From positions 620,001 to 684,000 of the forward strand of contig NZ_AP024202.1 of the NCBI RefSeq assembly GCF_021654855.1: a stretch of 64,000 bases of DNA, given 5' to 3'. How positions within the stretch are numbered: the stretch's first letter is position 1; every line of letters begins with the position of its first letter. Source of the stretch: Thiomicrorhabdus immobilis (GTDB lineage: Bacteria; Pseudomonadota; Gammaproteobacteria; Thiomicrospirales; Thiomicrospiraceae). Made by a program: the position numbers and the translations under genes. The notes below the pieces were generated by a model. That model was not told where the DNA came from and did not search any database. It saw nothing but the letters and a program-made list of their open reading frames with translations. Positions 18,020-27,005 of this stretch are shown here, piece after piece.

Positions 18020-18116
18020 TAAGAGATAATAATCGTTAAATGGTAATCTACTAGGAATAAAAAAGAGTAACTAGGAGTGTTTTTACCGTTATTTCCTGGG
18101 TATTGGAATGAACGGG

Positions 18117-18168
18117 AATTGGTACGACCGAGTGGATTCGAACCACCGACCCCCACCATGTCAAGGTG
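18117..18168. repeat. attL: partial tRNA-Val copy
   Basis: These 52 bases are identical to 39404-39455 and cover the tRNA-Val 3' end including CCA, the T arm and the anticodon stem-loop. After 18168 the sequence diverges, so this is a tRNA fragment left by integration and not a functional tRNA. Confidence 0.9.
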
Positions 18169-18298
18169 AGATGGTAGTATGTTTCTAGATGCAATCAAAA
18201 GCGCCTGTAAGCAAAATAGTGTATAAATATCAATAGTTTGATTCTAATGGTTTTGTTTTCTCCTGTTTTTCAAAATCTCTAAAAACCTTTTTCATCTG

Positions 18299-18316
18299 TT
18301 GACTATTTGTTGACTA
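18299..18316 (+). repeat. Putative integrase arm-type site, left
   Basis: GTTGACTATTTGTTGACT is found here and again, exactly, at 39323-39340. It holds two direct TTGACT units spaced 11 bases apart and lies 131 bases inside attL, as expected for arm-type integrase binding sites. Confidence 0.6.
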
Positions 18317-18321
18317 TAATA
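18316..18321 (+). promoter_or_regulatory. Candidate -10 box of the integrase promoter
   Basis: TATAAT overlaps the last base of the left arm repeat and lies 33 bases before the integrase ATG. The matching -35 is weak. Overlap with the arm site suggests that integrase bound there would repress its own gene. Confidence 0.4.
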
Positions 18322-18353
18322 AGTTAACTAAAATTTTCAACAGGATTTCATAT

Positions 18354-19622
18354 ATGAAAAAATCCGATATTACAGGCTGGATTAACAATAACTACCCAAG
18401 CAACCGATTAAGTGACGATGCTGTACAGGGTTTGCACCTCAAAAAGAACCCGAACTCAATTTCATGGCGATTACTTTACAGAGATGCGCTTGGCAAGCAA
18501 CGAAACATTGTGTTGGGCCGCTATCCATCTATGACTCTTGATGAGGCTCGGAAACGAGGGAAAGAGCTTTATGCAGAGATTATTCGTGGTAATGATCCTC
18601 TAAAACAGCGCAATGAAGAAAAAGCGAAAGTAACAAATACCGTTAAAGGGTATCTGGATGCTGTTTATACAGGTATTTTAGAAACGAAAAAAAGTGGGAA
18701 AGAGACTCGACAAATCTTTGACCGGCATTTTAGTCATTTATTTAATAAAGTTATGTCGGAGCTAAATGCAAAAGATATTACTATTTGGCAAGCTAGGATG
18801 ATTGAAAATAGTAAAGCATATGCTACTCAAAAGCGGGCATATGGCGCTCTCAAAACATTACTCAATGATGCGGTCAAAAGAGGTGTGCTTACAGATAATC
18901 CTCTGGCAAAAGTTACTTTAGACAAAATTCACGAATCAGAAGAGGTGCATTTAGAGCGCAAATCTAAACGCAGTTATTTGACTAAAGAACAAATTCATCA
19001 GTTATTTGCTGGCTTAGATAAGTATCAAGAGCAAAAGCGTCAAGGTCGCCGAAATAGCCGAGCACATGGAAAAGCCTATTTACCCTGTCTTGATAATCTA
19101 GAGCTTGTTGATTATGTAAAGCCGTTTATTTTGACTATGTTTTATACAGGATTCAGAAATGGTGATGTTTATGGTCTTCGCTGGGAACATATTCATTTTT
19201 ATGAAGATTCAGCCACCATTCACAAAACCATTGAAAAAACAGCTCATAAAAAACCAGAAGCCAAGACCTTTCCAATCGCCGATGACTTGACTGCTATTCT
19301 GAAAAGCTGGCGTGTTCAAAATGGCAATCCAAAATCAGGTTATGTATTTTCCAATCCTGAAGGAGGCAGACTTGGAGGTACGGCACTCAAAAAACCTTGG
19401 AAGAAAATTAAAGAGCTTTCCGGATTGCCTGAATCTCTTGATCTATACACACTTCGTCATAATTTTGCGTCGTGGCTGGTTATGAATGGCAGTGATCTTT
19501 TAACTGTAGCCAAGCTAATGGGGCATAGTGATATCAGAATGATCATTGATCATTATGGCCATCTTCAACCTGCAACTCTTGAAAAAGCAGTATCTGAAAG
19601 CTTTGCAAAAATGTTTGCTTAA
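18354..19622 (+). CDS. Tyrosine recombinase / integrase (P4-like, tRNA-targeting)
   Basis: This 422-residue site-specific recombinase would integrate and excise the element at tRNA-Val. The N-terminal part (1-90) is an arm-binding DUF4102-like domain (GLHLKKNPNSISWRLLYRDALGKQRNIVLGRYPS). The core-binding domain follows at about 95-180, and the catalytic domain holds Arg268 (TGFRNGDVYGLRW), Arg368 (YTLRHNF), His391 (MGHSD) and nucleophile Tyr401 (DHYGHL). The box II histidine is replaced by Tyr (YTLRH), a variant seen in many functional integrases. It lies 185 bases from attL and reads inward. It appears intact. Confidence 0.93.
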   Translation: MKKSDITGWINNNYPSNRLSDDAVQGLHLKKNPNSISWRLLYRDALGKQRNIVLGRYPSMTLDEARKRGKELYAEIIRGNDPLKQRNEEKAKVTNTVKGYLDAVYTGILETKKSGKETRQIFDRHFSHLFNKVMSELNAKDITIWQARMIENSKAYATQKRAYGALKTLLNDAVKRGVLTDNPLAKVTLDKIHESEEVHLERKSKRSYLTKEQIHQLFAGLDKYQEQKRQGRRNSRAHGKAYLPCLDNLELVDYVKPFILTMFYTGFRNGDVYGLRWEHIHFYEDSATIHKTIEKTAHKKPEAKTFPIADDLTAILKSWRVQNGNPKSGYVFSNPEGGRLGGTALKKPWKKIKELSGLPESLDLYTLRHNFASWLVMNGSDLLTVAKLMGHSDIRMIIDHYGHLQPATLEKAVSESFAKMFA

Positions 19623-19742
19623 GCCAACTTTCCCACCCTTGATAAGCGAATTATGTGACTACAGATAAATCTCAAGTCCCGTAATCAGCTTATATTTGCC
19701 TGATGAATGGTTCCCAACCATCAAAATAATGCCCGCCCGATG

Positions 19743-19850
19743 TTGGCAAGTCACATTGCCAAAACTTATTGTTGGCAATATCAATCCCTTATGAATAAAG
19801 GGGTGAAGAGTAGTTGTAAGTATTGCCAATAACTTCTTGCCATATTGCCA
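19743..19850. repeat. Cluster of TTGGCAA / TTGCCA motifs
   Basis: The 318-base gap between the integrase and the next gene holds three TTGGCAA/TTGCCAA heptamers in the first cluster (19743, 19756, 19772), another at 19823, and TTGCCA at 19837 and 19845. They occur in both orientations. A further TTGCCAA with TGCCAA lies at 32728-32742 upstream of the mobilization operon. They may be binding sites for the AlpA-like protein or an excision/origin complex. Confidence 0.5.
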
Positions 19851-19940
19851 TGAATGACAGTTCTAGCTAAATCTGTAAATCTTTCGCTCAAGAGCAAACT
19901 CCTTGTTTGCCTATGCATCCATAAACAAAGGAATGAAAAA

Positions 19941-20183
19941 ATGAGTGAACAAACTAACAACAAAACCTTCGACAGCAAGCAAGCCGCAAAGTATTTATGT
20001 GTATCCGAAATCTCAATTCGAAATAGTCGAATTACGGGTTTGCTTGGAGGTATAAAAGCCCCTAGCTTTCGAAAAATTGGCCGTAAGGTTATTTACCTTA
20101 AGTCAGACCTTGACTGTTGGTTGGATAAGCTACCGGTTTTTGAAAATACGACCCAAATGAAATTTGAACACCAAAATAGCTAA
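19941..20183 (+). CDS. Small HTH DNA-binding protein, AlpA/excisionase-like
   Basis: This 80-residue protein has a winged-helix MerR-like pattern (FDSKQAAKYLCVSEISIRNSRI ... FRKIGRKVIYLKSDLDCWLD), typical of AlpA-type regulators and excisionases next to P4-like integrases. The open frame extends upstream to 19854, but ATG 19941 has an AAAGGA site ten bases before it and starts exactly at the conserved region, so I used it. It probably controls excision or the integrase promoter, perhaps through the TTGGCAA sites just upstream. Confidence 0.75.
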   Translation: MSEQTNNKTFDSKQAAKYLCVSEISIRNSRITGLLGGIKAPSFRKIGRKVIYLKSDLDCWLDKLPVFENTTQMKFEHQNS

Positions 20184-20200
20184 CGCTCTGGTCTAAAATT

Positions 20201-20596
20201 ATGACGAGGAGAAGCTATTCAAAATCTAAAGTGCGTAGGGAAAGAGGATCATTTTTAGCTCTCCCTCATGCTCTTCTTGAAACTAAAAAATTTGATGGCT
20301 TAAGCACAAAAGCAAACAAACTTCTTTTACAAATTGCTAGACAGTATAGAGGAGGGAATAATGGAGACTTAAATGCAACCTTTACTGATTTTAGGGCTAA
20401 GGGGTGGAACTCTAAGGATACCCTTAATAGAGCATTAAAAGAGCTGATCGAACAAGGTTTTATCTTCAAAACTAGACAAGGTGGCTATCAAAATAAATGC
20501 TCACTTTATGCACTGACGTGGTTTCCACTAGATCAATCGGATAAATATGATGCGGGTGCTGCTTCAGGGTTTACAAGAGGTAGCTGGAAAGATTAA
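20201..20596 (+). CDS. Winged-helix protein, possible replication or regulatory factor
   Basis: This 131-residue basic protein has a winged-helix layout: FLALPHALLETKKFDGLSTKANKLLLQIARQYRGGNNGDL, then FTDFRAKGWNSKDTLNRALKELIEQGFIFKTRQGG. Similar proteins occur in mobile elements and are annotated as replication-associated or hypothetical. The start is 18 bases after the previous stop, so the two are probably co-transcribed. Iteron-like repeats lie directly downstream (20604-20729), which is the main reason to suspect a replication role. Function is otherwise unknown. Confidence 0.6.
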   Translation: MTRRSYSKSKVRRERGSFLALPHALLETKKFDGLSTKANKLLLQIARQYRGGNNGDLNATFTDFRAKGWNSKDTLNRALKELIEQGFIFKTRQGGYQNKCSLYALTWFPLDQSDKYDAGAASGFTRGSWKD

Positions 20597-20603
20597 TTTC
20601 CCT

Positions 20604-20729
20604 AGACCGATTATCGAACACAATAAGACTGATAATCGTGCTGATTCATGAAGCATAAAGAGTTATCCTGTTCGATAATAGGTCTTATATGCGCTGGATT
20701 AGAGATTCGTCAAGACCGATAATCAGACA
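20604..20729. repeat. Iteron-like AGACCGATWATCGAACA repeats
   Basis: Four related 15-17-base units lie in the 343-base gap: 20604-20620 (+), 20626-20640 (+, shorter), 20669-20685 (-, one mismatch to the first) and 20713-20729 (+). The consensus is AGAC(C/T)(G/T)AT(A/T)ATC. The rest of the gap to 20939 shows no gene. Such repeats suit a plasmid-type origin or a multi-site operator. Confidence 0.55.
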
Positions 20730-20939
20730 TCTTTTTAAAATTCTAGCCATAGCCAGTCGCAAAAGTCATATCGGAGGAGAGGCCTGAATGGCCTGTCCAG
20801 ACAGGGATGGTTTAAAAGGCTAAGTAACGAATTTGAACTTTTCCCTCAGCTCTTCACTATGCAGAGATTAAGGCTAGGCAGATAATGAAACCGAAGCCAA
20901 TCAATAGCTTCATTTAACAAATTATCTAGGAGAAAAATC

Positions 20940-21062
20940 ATGTCTAAAGCCAATCAATCTGGTCGTCCATCTTCTCATTCTGGTAATGGAGGTAATTGGC
21001 CTAGCACCACTGGAAACTCGTCTGGTGGCGGTCGAGGCAATGCTCCATCACGTGGAAAATAA
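20940..21062 (+). CDS. Small Gly/Ser-rich hypothetical protein
   Basis: A 40-residue ORF beginning MSKANQSGRPSSHSGNGG and ending GRGNAPSRGK is preceded by a good AGGAGA site 6 bases upstream. It is rich in Gly, Ser, Asn and basic residues and has no hydrophobic core, so it is probably disordered. It converges on the following minus-strand gene with a 3-base gap. I do not recognise the family. The strong ribosome-binding site is the best sign that it is translated. Confidence 0.5.
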   Translation: MSKANQSGRPSSHSGNGGNWPSTTGNSSGGGRGNAPSRGK

Positions 21063-21065
21063 AAC

Positions 21066-22163
21066 TTAACCAGAAAAGCGATTGAAGTTATCTTTATAGT
21101 GAACCCTATAAATATCGAAAGCTTTCACTAACCATTCCTGCTCAGACTTCCGTTTGAGCAGGAAATTAAAAAATCGTTGAATTAATAACACTGTCTGAAA
21201 CCGAACGAATTCTTGGTGAACTGATTTGGAATCAGGGCAAAAAGTCTCCAACCACTCAAAAATAGAATCCTCAGAATACATTTGTGGCTGATTTTTGCCA
21301 CTGCGCCAAGCATCCAGCTTTCGGTCCTTAGAATCGCTTTCTAATCCCGAAATAATTGGCAAATATTCACCCAATGTGTTCACAGACACATCAAATTTAA
21401 CTGACCAGTAATCTGTTATCTTTTTAATAGGCCATTCGATCTTTTCATCAACCAAAGTTGGCAAAAGTTCTAAAACTAGCGACTGTCGATTAATTGAAAC
21501 ACCATGTTTCTGCTTCATTCCAATTTCATAGGAAGCAATTAAATACAAATTAAGTGACATAGCGCCAAGGTTGCACTGAGCTGTATGTCTATCAAGACCA
21601 GGTGTATCTTTTAACCCCCAGGGTTCAAGTAATTGCTTGGCAAGTTCAGTTCCCCAGAAAAGCTGATGGCTTTCGAGAGAGTCTTTGTTTTGCATGCATT
21701 GCTGGAAAATTTTATTATCGGCATCCAGTATTCGCTCGATCTGATCAAGAAAAAAGCTTTTTTTATTTTTGCTCGAATGCCTAATGCCTGCCAAAAAACT
21801 TTTCCAATGCCCATGTTGAAGAATGTTCGTTTTACCTGGCATAACCGAATCACCCAGAATCTCAGACATTTTAAGGCCATAACTAGTCTCAACGAACTCT
21901 TTGACTCTATTACAAGTTTTTAAAGAGACCTTTCCTTTATTTTCTTTTTGGCCAGCGCCTTCTTCTGCTATTTCGCATTTGAGCATTTTTCTTAAAGTCT
22001 TTTTATCTACAGGCAATTCCTCAGCTAAAGTTAAAAAGTTGGGCATTCCTATGATTTCATTAAAAAATATACTGGGGTCAACGAAAAATGAATACATAAA
22101 ATCATGCTCATTAAAAATTAATTCTGATTTTATCAGTAAACTTCCGTAAGCATGCGGATACAT
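21066..22163 (-). CDS. Unrecognised protein divergent from the restriction operon
   Basis: This 365-residue soluble protein has no domain I recognise. Residues around 42-62 (FLTLAEELPVDKKTLRKMLKCE) look like a helix-turn-helix. The rest is helical with conserved-looking Trp and Cys positions. It is transcribed away from hsdR with an 85-base shared upstream gap, the usual arrangement for a controller, so a regulatory or immunity-linked role is possible but unproven. The start is uncertain: the ATG at 22163 has no clear ribosome-binding site, and the internal Met at MPNFLTLAEE has a closer AGG. Confidence 0.6.
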   Translation of the reverse strand: MYPHAYGSLLIKSELIFNEHDFMYSFFVDPSIFFNEIIGMPNFLTLAEELPVDKKTLRKMLKCEIAEEGAGQKENKGKVSLKTCNRVKEFVETSYGLKMSEILGDSVMPGKTNILQHGHWKSFLAGIRHSSKNKKSFFLDQIERILDADNKIFQQCMQNKDSLESHQLFWGTELAKQLLEPWGLKDTPGLDRHTAQCNLGAMSLNLYLIASYEIGMKQKHGVSINRQSLVLELLPTLVDEKIEWPIKKITDYWSVKFDVSVNTLGEYLPIISGLESDSKDRKLDAWRSGKNQPQMYSEDSIFEWLETFCPDSKSVHQEFVRFQTVLLIQRFFNFLLKRKSEQEWLVKAFDIYRVHYKDNFNRFSG

Positions 22164-22179
22164 ATGGATAAAAAATCGC

Positions 22180-22185
22180 TATAAT
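22180..22185 (+). promoter_or_regulatory. Candidate -10 box of the restriction operon
   Basis: A perfect TATAAT lies 63 bases before the hsdR start in the divergent gap. No good -35 accompanies it, which would fit activator dependence. Confidence 0.35.
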
Positions 22186-22248
22186 CCGAGTAGGTTTAAA
22201 TCCGTGTTGGAAATAAATTTTCCACATTATTTAAAAAAGTGACGGTAT

Positions 22249-25200
22249 ATGGCGGCAGCAAAGAATAAGCATAACGAAGACACTCGCGTAAAAATTCCAT
22301 CCATTTTGCATCTGACCAGACTCGGGTATACCTATCTTTCATTGAAAGATCAGTCTTGGCACACTGAAACTAATATATTTCCAGCGCTATTTAAAGCCGC
22401 GGTTACAAAAATAAACCCGGAATTGAAAGACGAAGATGCTGATCGTTTATTAAAAGAAATCTCTTTACTCCTGGACAACGAAGACTTAGGCAAGGCATTT
22501 TTCGAGAAACTGACTGAACGCTCAAACACAAAGCTAATTGATTTCGAAAACTTCAATAACAACAGCTTTCATGTTGTGACAGAGTTGCCTTGTATTAACG
22601 GTGATGAAGAGTTCCGCCCAGACATTACCTTGCTCATCAACGGTCTACCATTGGTGTTTATTGAGGTTAAAAAGCCCAATAACAGAGATGGTATTATTGC
22701 CGAGCGAGAACGTATCAATCGTCGTTTTCAAAACCCCAAATTCAAACATTTTGCCAACATCACCCAGTTCATGATTTTCTCCAACAATATGGAGTATGAC
22801 GATACAGATCCTGAGCCAGTTCAAGGTGCTTTTTATGCCAGCAGTTCATACAACGAACCCGTGTTTAACTACTTCCGTGAAGAGGAAGTGCTCAATTTAA
22901 CGGCATTGCTCAAGCCTTTGTCAGATGAAACCGAATTATCTGTCCTCAAAGACACCAACTACCAAGTCATTCGCAGCAGTCCAGAATTTCAAACCAATAA
23001 AGACCCTAACCGACCAACCAATCGCATCTGCACATCTTTGTTGAGTCGATACCGTCTGGCGTTTTTACTTCGCTACGCGCTGGTGTATGTGAATGAGCAT
23101 AATGGTCTGCAAAAGCACATCATGCGTTACCCGCAGCTGTTTGCAACCAAAGCCATTGAAAATAAGCTGAATGAAGGCGTTAAAAAAGGCATTATTTGGC
23201 ACACGCAGGGAAGCGGAAAAACCGCGTTGACGTTCTACAACGTACGCTTTTTAACCGACTACTTTCAAAAGCAGAAGGTGATCCCAAAGTTTTACTTTAT
23301 TGTTGACCGTTTAGACCTTTTACAACAGGCACAGCAAGAGTTCACTGCTCGTGGGTTGATTGTGCACACGATCAACTCACGCGAGGACTTCACCAAAGAG
23401 ATTAAAGCGACAAAGGTTATTCATAATGACTCTGGTAAGCCTGAAATTACCGTTGTGAATATTCAAAAATTTAAAGACGATCCGGATGTTGTTTCCACCA
23501 AGGACTACGATGTTGCGATTCAGCGTGTTTACTTTATGGATGAAGTGCACCGAAGCTATAACCCTAAAGGTAGCTTTCTAGCCAACCTGAGTCAATCGGA
23601 TGCAAATGCTATAAAAATTGGTTTAACCGGTACACCATTATTGGGTGATGACTATAACTCACGGGTGTTATTTGGGGATTACATCCACAAATACTATTAC
23701 AACGCTTCCATTGCCGACGGCTATACCTTGCGCTTAATTCGTGAGGAAATTTCCACGCAATACAAAATAGATTTACAAAAAGCCCTGGAAGAGGCAGAAG
23801 TGCAGGTAGGTGGTCTCGATAAACGAAAAGCCTACTCTCACCCTAACTTTGTTGAACCTATGTTGGATTATATTGTTTCCGACTTTGAAAGTAGTCGAAC
23901 TACTCTTGATGATTCAACAATTGGCGGCATGGTTATTTGCGACAGTTCTGAACAAGCCAAGCAGATGTTTGAGATATTTCAAAGTAAATATGCAGACAAT
24001 CCACAATTAACTGACCCTGCAATACTTCATACAGCAACATTAATGGCAGCCGAACCTGCTCCTGTTAGTTATGTAGCTAACCAAAAAATGAGAAATAAAG
24101 TTAAGAATGCCGCCCTAATATTGCATGACATTGGCTCCAAGCAAGAACGCAAAGATTGGGTGGATGATTTTAAAGCCGGCAAAATAGACTTCCTATTTGT
24201 CTATAACATGCTGCTTACTGGCTTTGATGCTAAACGTCTCAAAAAACTTTATCTTGGTCGAATTATTCGCAAGCACAACTTACTGCAAGCTCTTACACGG
24301 GTGAATCGCACTTATAAAAGTTTCCGTTATGGTTATGTGGTTGATTTTGCGGATATTAGCAAAGAATTTGATGCTACCAATAAAGCCTATTTTGAAGAAC
24401 TTCAAGCCGAATTAGGTGACGAGATGGGGCATTATTCTCACCTGTTTAAGTCCCAAGAGGAAATTCATCAAGATATTGAGCAAATCAAAGATGCGCTTTT
24501 CCGTTTTGACATTGAAAACGCAGAAATTTTTGCTGACCAAGTCAGCCAGATTCAAGATCGAGAAACCGTTTTACAACTAAAAAAAGTGCTTGGAAGTGCC
24601 AAAGAACTTTATAACCTAATTCGTTTACAAGGTGAATACGATTTCCTTGATCATCTAGATTTTAATCAACTGAACAAGCTCTATCGAGAAACTGAAAATC
24701 ACTTGCACCTCCTTAATCTCAAACATGATTTAGAGAGCGGCGTGGACAACACAGGCCTGCTCAATCGTGCACTGGAGGATGTTATCTTCAAGTTCGTCAA
24801 AATTGGTGAAGAGGAGCTTGTACTTGCTGATCAGCTGAAAAACACATTACGCAAAACACGAGAGGCGTTAGCGGGTAACTTTGACCAACAAGACCCTACG
24901 TTTGTCACGCTTAAAGAAGAGCTTCAGCGGCTGTTTAAGAAAAAGAACCTTAGCGAAGTCTCGCAGGAAGAAATGATTGCAAATATCGACGCACTCAATA
25001 AAATCCATGCGCGGGTTAATGATCTTAATCGTCAAAACGACCAGTTGCGCCAAAAGTATCAAGGGGATGCCAAATATTCCCGTATCCACAAGCGTTTACA
25101 AGAGCGTCAACAAACCAATAAAGACATTAGTGATTCAGAGCGTAAGATCTTTGATGCACTGGTCAGCGTAAAAGAAGATGCCGATGAACAAGTACTCAAT

Positions 25201-25377
25201 AATAGCCAAATTCTCGACAATGAAAGTTACTTTAAGCGGCAGATGATGCCATTAGTACTCAATCGTTTTTACAAAGAACAACAGATTAAATTAAACGCGG
25301 ATACCTCAAAGTACATTAACCAGTTAGTCGTCGCAGAATACTTAAAAGAATATAACACCGGAGCCAATGCGTGGTAG
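22249..25377 (+). CDS. hsdR: Type I restriction enzyme, R subunit
   Basis: The 1042-residue motor and nuclease subunit translocates and cuts DNA lacking the host methylation. The PD-(D/E)xK nuclease motif is RPDITLLINGLPLVFIEVKK near residues 124-143. Superfamily 2 helicase motifs follow: Walker A HTQGSGKTAL near 323-332, the DEVH box (FMDEVHRSY) and GLTGTPLLG. The length matches the EcoR124 (type IC-like) group. It opens a tight R-M-S operon; the last codons overlap the hsdM GTG. All key residues are present, so it should be active. Confidence 0.95.
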   Translation: MAAAKNKHNEDTRVKIPSILHLTRLGYTYLSLKDQSWHTETNIFPALFKAAVTKINPELKDEDADRLLKEISLLLDNEDLGKAFFEKLTERSNTKLIDFENFNNNSFHVVTELPCINGDEEFRPDITLLINGLPLVFIEVKKPNNRDGIIAERERINRRFQNPKFKHFANITQFMIFSNNMEYDDTDPEPVQGAFYASSSYNEPVFNYFREEEVLNLTALLKPLSDETELSVLKDTNYQVIRSSPEFQTNKDPNRPTNRICTSLLSRYRLAFLLRYALVYVNEHNGLQKHIMRYPQLFATKAIENKLNEGVKKGIIWHTQGSGKTALTFYNVRFLTDYFQKQKVIPKFYFIVDRLDLLQQAQQEFTARGLIVHTINSREDFTKEIKATKVIHNDSGKPEITVVNIQKFKDDPDVVSTKDYDVAIQRVYFMDEVHRSYNPKGSFLANLSQSDANAIKIGLTGTPLLGDDYNSRVLFGDYIHKYYYNASIADGYTLRLIREEISTQYKIDLQKALEEAEVQVGGLDKRKAYSHPNFVEPMLDYIVSDFESSRTTLDDSTIGGMVICDSSEQAKQMFEIFQSKYADNPQLTDPAILHTATLMAAEPAPVSYVANQKMRNKVKNAALILHDIGSKQERKDWVDDFKAGKIDFLFVYNMLLTGFDAKRLKKLYLGRIIRKHNLLQALTRVNRTYKSFRYGYVVDFADISKEFDATNKAYFEELQAELGDEMGHYSHLFKSQEEIHQDIEQIKDALFRFDIENAEIFADQVSQIQDRETVLQLKKVLGSAKELYNLIRLQGEYDFLDHLDFNQLNKLYRETENHLHLLNLKHDLESGVDNTGLLNRALEDVIFKFVKIGEEELVLADQLKNTLRKTREALAGNFDQQDPTFVTLKEELQRLFKKKNLSEVSQEEMIANIDALNKIHARVNDLNRQNDQLRQKYQGDAKYSRIHKRLQERQQTNKDISDSERKIFDALVSVKEDADEQVLNNSQILDNESYFKRQMMPLVLNRFYKEQQIKLNADTSKYINQLVVAEYLKEYNTGANAW
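24752..24759. other. Isolated CAGGCCTG core inside the element
   Basis: This is the only 8-bp core of the genomic palindrome that I noticed within the integrated element, and it lacks the flanking ACC/GGT extensions that define the backbone copies. Confidence 0.5.
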
Positions 25378-27005
25378 AACTCGAATTTCAAGAAAAAACC
25401 AAACAACTGATTGATAGCTTAAAAAGCATTTGTGCCACCAATGGATTGGGTAATAGCACGGGTGAATTCGAAATAATTACTCAGGTTTTCCTATATAAAT
25501 TTTTGAACGATAAATTCGCCTTTGAAGCGAAAAAAATAGATGCCAACCTCGCAAAAGCCGAAAAATGGGAAGAGACTGTGGAGAGCATGTCAGAAGACGA
25601 TTTAGAAATGCTGCAACTGCAAATGGGCGGCGATACCGCCCGTTTAAAACCACATCACTTTATTAGCTATCTGTTTAGCCAACAAAACGAACCGGACTTT
25701 GCCAAGTTGTTTGACGACACCTTAATGGATATTGCCGCAACCAATAACGATGTCTTCTCAGTTATGACGGACTCGGGTGAAAAGGTAAGACTCTTTTCCA
25801 GAATCAACGAAAACGTCACCGTGTCAAAGCGTGACGCTTTCTGTCGAGCGATTATTAATAAGCTGATCGAATTCAGCTTTGAGCGCATCTTCACGCAAAA
25901 ATTTGATTTTTACGCCACTATCTTTGAATACATTATCAAAGACTACAACAGCAATTCCGGCGGTAAATACGCTGAATACTATACACCGCATGCAGTGGCT
26001 CGCATTATGGCCGCCATCCTTGTGCCAGAAGCGCAGCGCGGACAAATTAAAAACGTCAGTTGTTATGATCCATCAGCGGGGTCAGGAACGCTTCTTATGA
26101 ATGTTGCTCATGCCATTGGAGAAAACCGTTGTAGTATTTACACGCAAGACATTTCCAAAAAATCCTCGAATCTACTGCGATTGAACCTGATTTTAAATAA
26201 CCTGGTTCACTCAATACCCAATGTCATTGAAGGTGATACTTTAAGACATCCGCATCATAAAGACGGTGCACAGCTTAAAAAATTCGACTACATCGTCTCT
26301 AATCCACCGTTTAAACTCGATTTTAGCGATATTCGGGAGGAGCTAGATAGCAAAGAAAACAAAGAACGCTTTTTCGCGGGTATACCAACAGTACCTAAGA
26401 AAGAGAAAGATAAGATGAAAATTTATACACTCTTTCTACAGCACATCATCACCTCTTTGAAATCAGAAGGAAAAGCCGCAGTAGTTGTGCCAACAGGCTT
26501 TATTACAGCTAAGACTGGAATTGATAATAAGATTCTAAAACACTTAGTCGACAACAAAATGCTCGCTGGCGTAGTATCCATGCCCTCCAATATTTTTGCC
26601 ACCACCGGAACCAATGTTTCCATTCTGTTTATTGACGACAGCAATAAAGGCGATGTCGTGCTCATTGACGCTTCAAACTTGGGAGAAAAGGTCAAAGACG
26701 GCAAAAACCAAAAAACCGTGTTAAGCCCAGCAGAAGAGCAAAAAATCATTGATGTCTTTAACGATAAACAAGCGGTTGAAGACCTTTCGGTAGCCGTAAG
26801 CTATGAAGAGATTGCCGCCAAAAACTACAGCCTCAGCGCCGGTCAGTATTTTGATGTCAAAATCGAATATGTCGATATTACGCCCGATGAGTTCAAAGCC
26901 AAAATGCAAAGCTTTACCGACAACCTAGACAGCCTGTTTAGCCAGTCACATGAGTTAGAGGCGGAAATCAAAAAACAATTGGCAGGGTTAAATTATGGTT
27001 CATAG
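25371..27005 (+). CDS. hsdM: Type I DNA methyltransferase, M subunit
   Basis: The 544-residue N6-adenine methyltransferase subunit protects host DNA and, with HsdS, forms the modification enzyme. SAM-binding motif I is DPSAGSGTLLMNVAH near residues 234-248 and the catalytic motif IV is NPPF (FDYIVSNPPFKLDF). An N-terminal helical domain (about 1-150) matches HsdM_N. The GTG start overlaps hsdR by 7 bases and the end overlaps hsdS by 11, showing translational coupling of the operon. Confidence 0.95.
   Translation: MVELEFQEKTKQLIDSLKSICATNGLGNSTGEFEIITQVFLYKFLNDKFAFEAKKIDANLAKAEKWEETVESMSEDDLEMLQLQMGGDTARLKPHHFISYLFSQQNEPDFAKLFDDTLMDIAATNNDVFSVMTDSGEKVRLFSRINENVTVSKRDAFCRAIINKLIEFSFERIFTQKFDFYATIFEYIIKDYNSNSGGKYAEYYTPHAVARIMAAILVPEAQRGQIKNVSCYDPSAGSGTLLMNVAHAIGENRCSIYTQDISKKSSNLLRLNLILNNLVHSIPNVIEGDTLRHPHHKDGAQLKKFDYIVSNPPFKLDFSDIREELDSKENKERFFAGIPTVPKKEKDKMKIYTLFLQHIITSLKSEGKAAVVVPTGFITAKTGIDNKILKHLVDNKMLAGVVSMPSNIFATTGTNVSILFIDDSNKGDVVLIDASNLGEKVKDGKNQKTVLSPAEEQKIIDVFNDKQAVEDLSVAVSYEEIAAKNYSLSAGQYFDVKIEYVDITPDEFKAKMQSFTDNLDSLFSQSHELEAEIKKQLAGLNYGS

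Noticed and set aside
18117-18195. Second tRNA-Val gene at the left end of the element
   Set aside because: Identity stops after the anticodon stem (18168); the D arm and 5' acceptor strand are missing, so it is only an att copy.
17743-18198. 151-residue open frame on the minus strand across the GSCFA gene end and attL
   Set aside because: It overlaps the well-supported GSCFA gene and the partial tRNA, and its protein has no recognisable composition or motif.
18354-19622. Integrase inactivated by loss of the box II histidine (YTLRH)
   Set aside because: Tyr at this position occurs in many active tyrosine recombinases, and all other catalytic residues are present.
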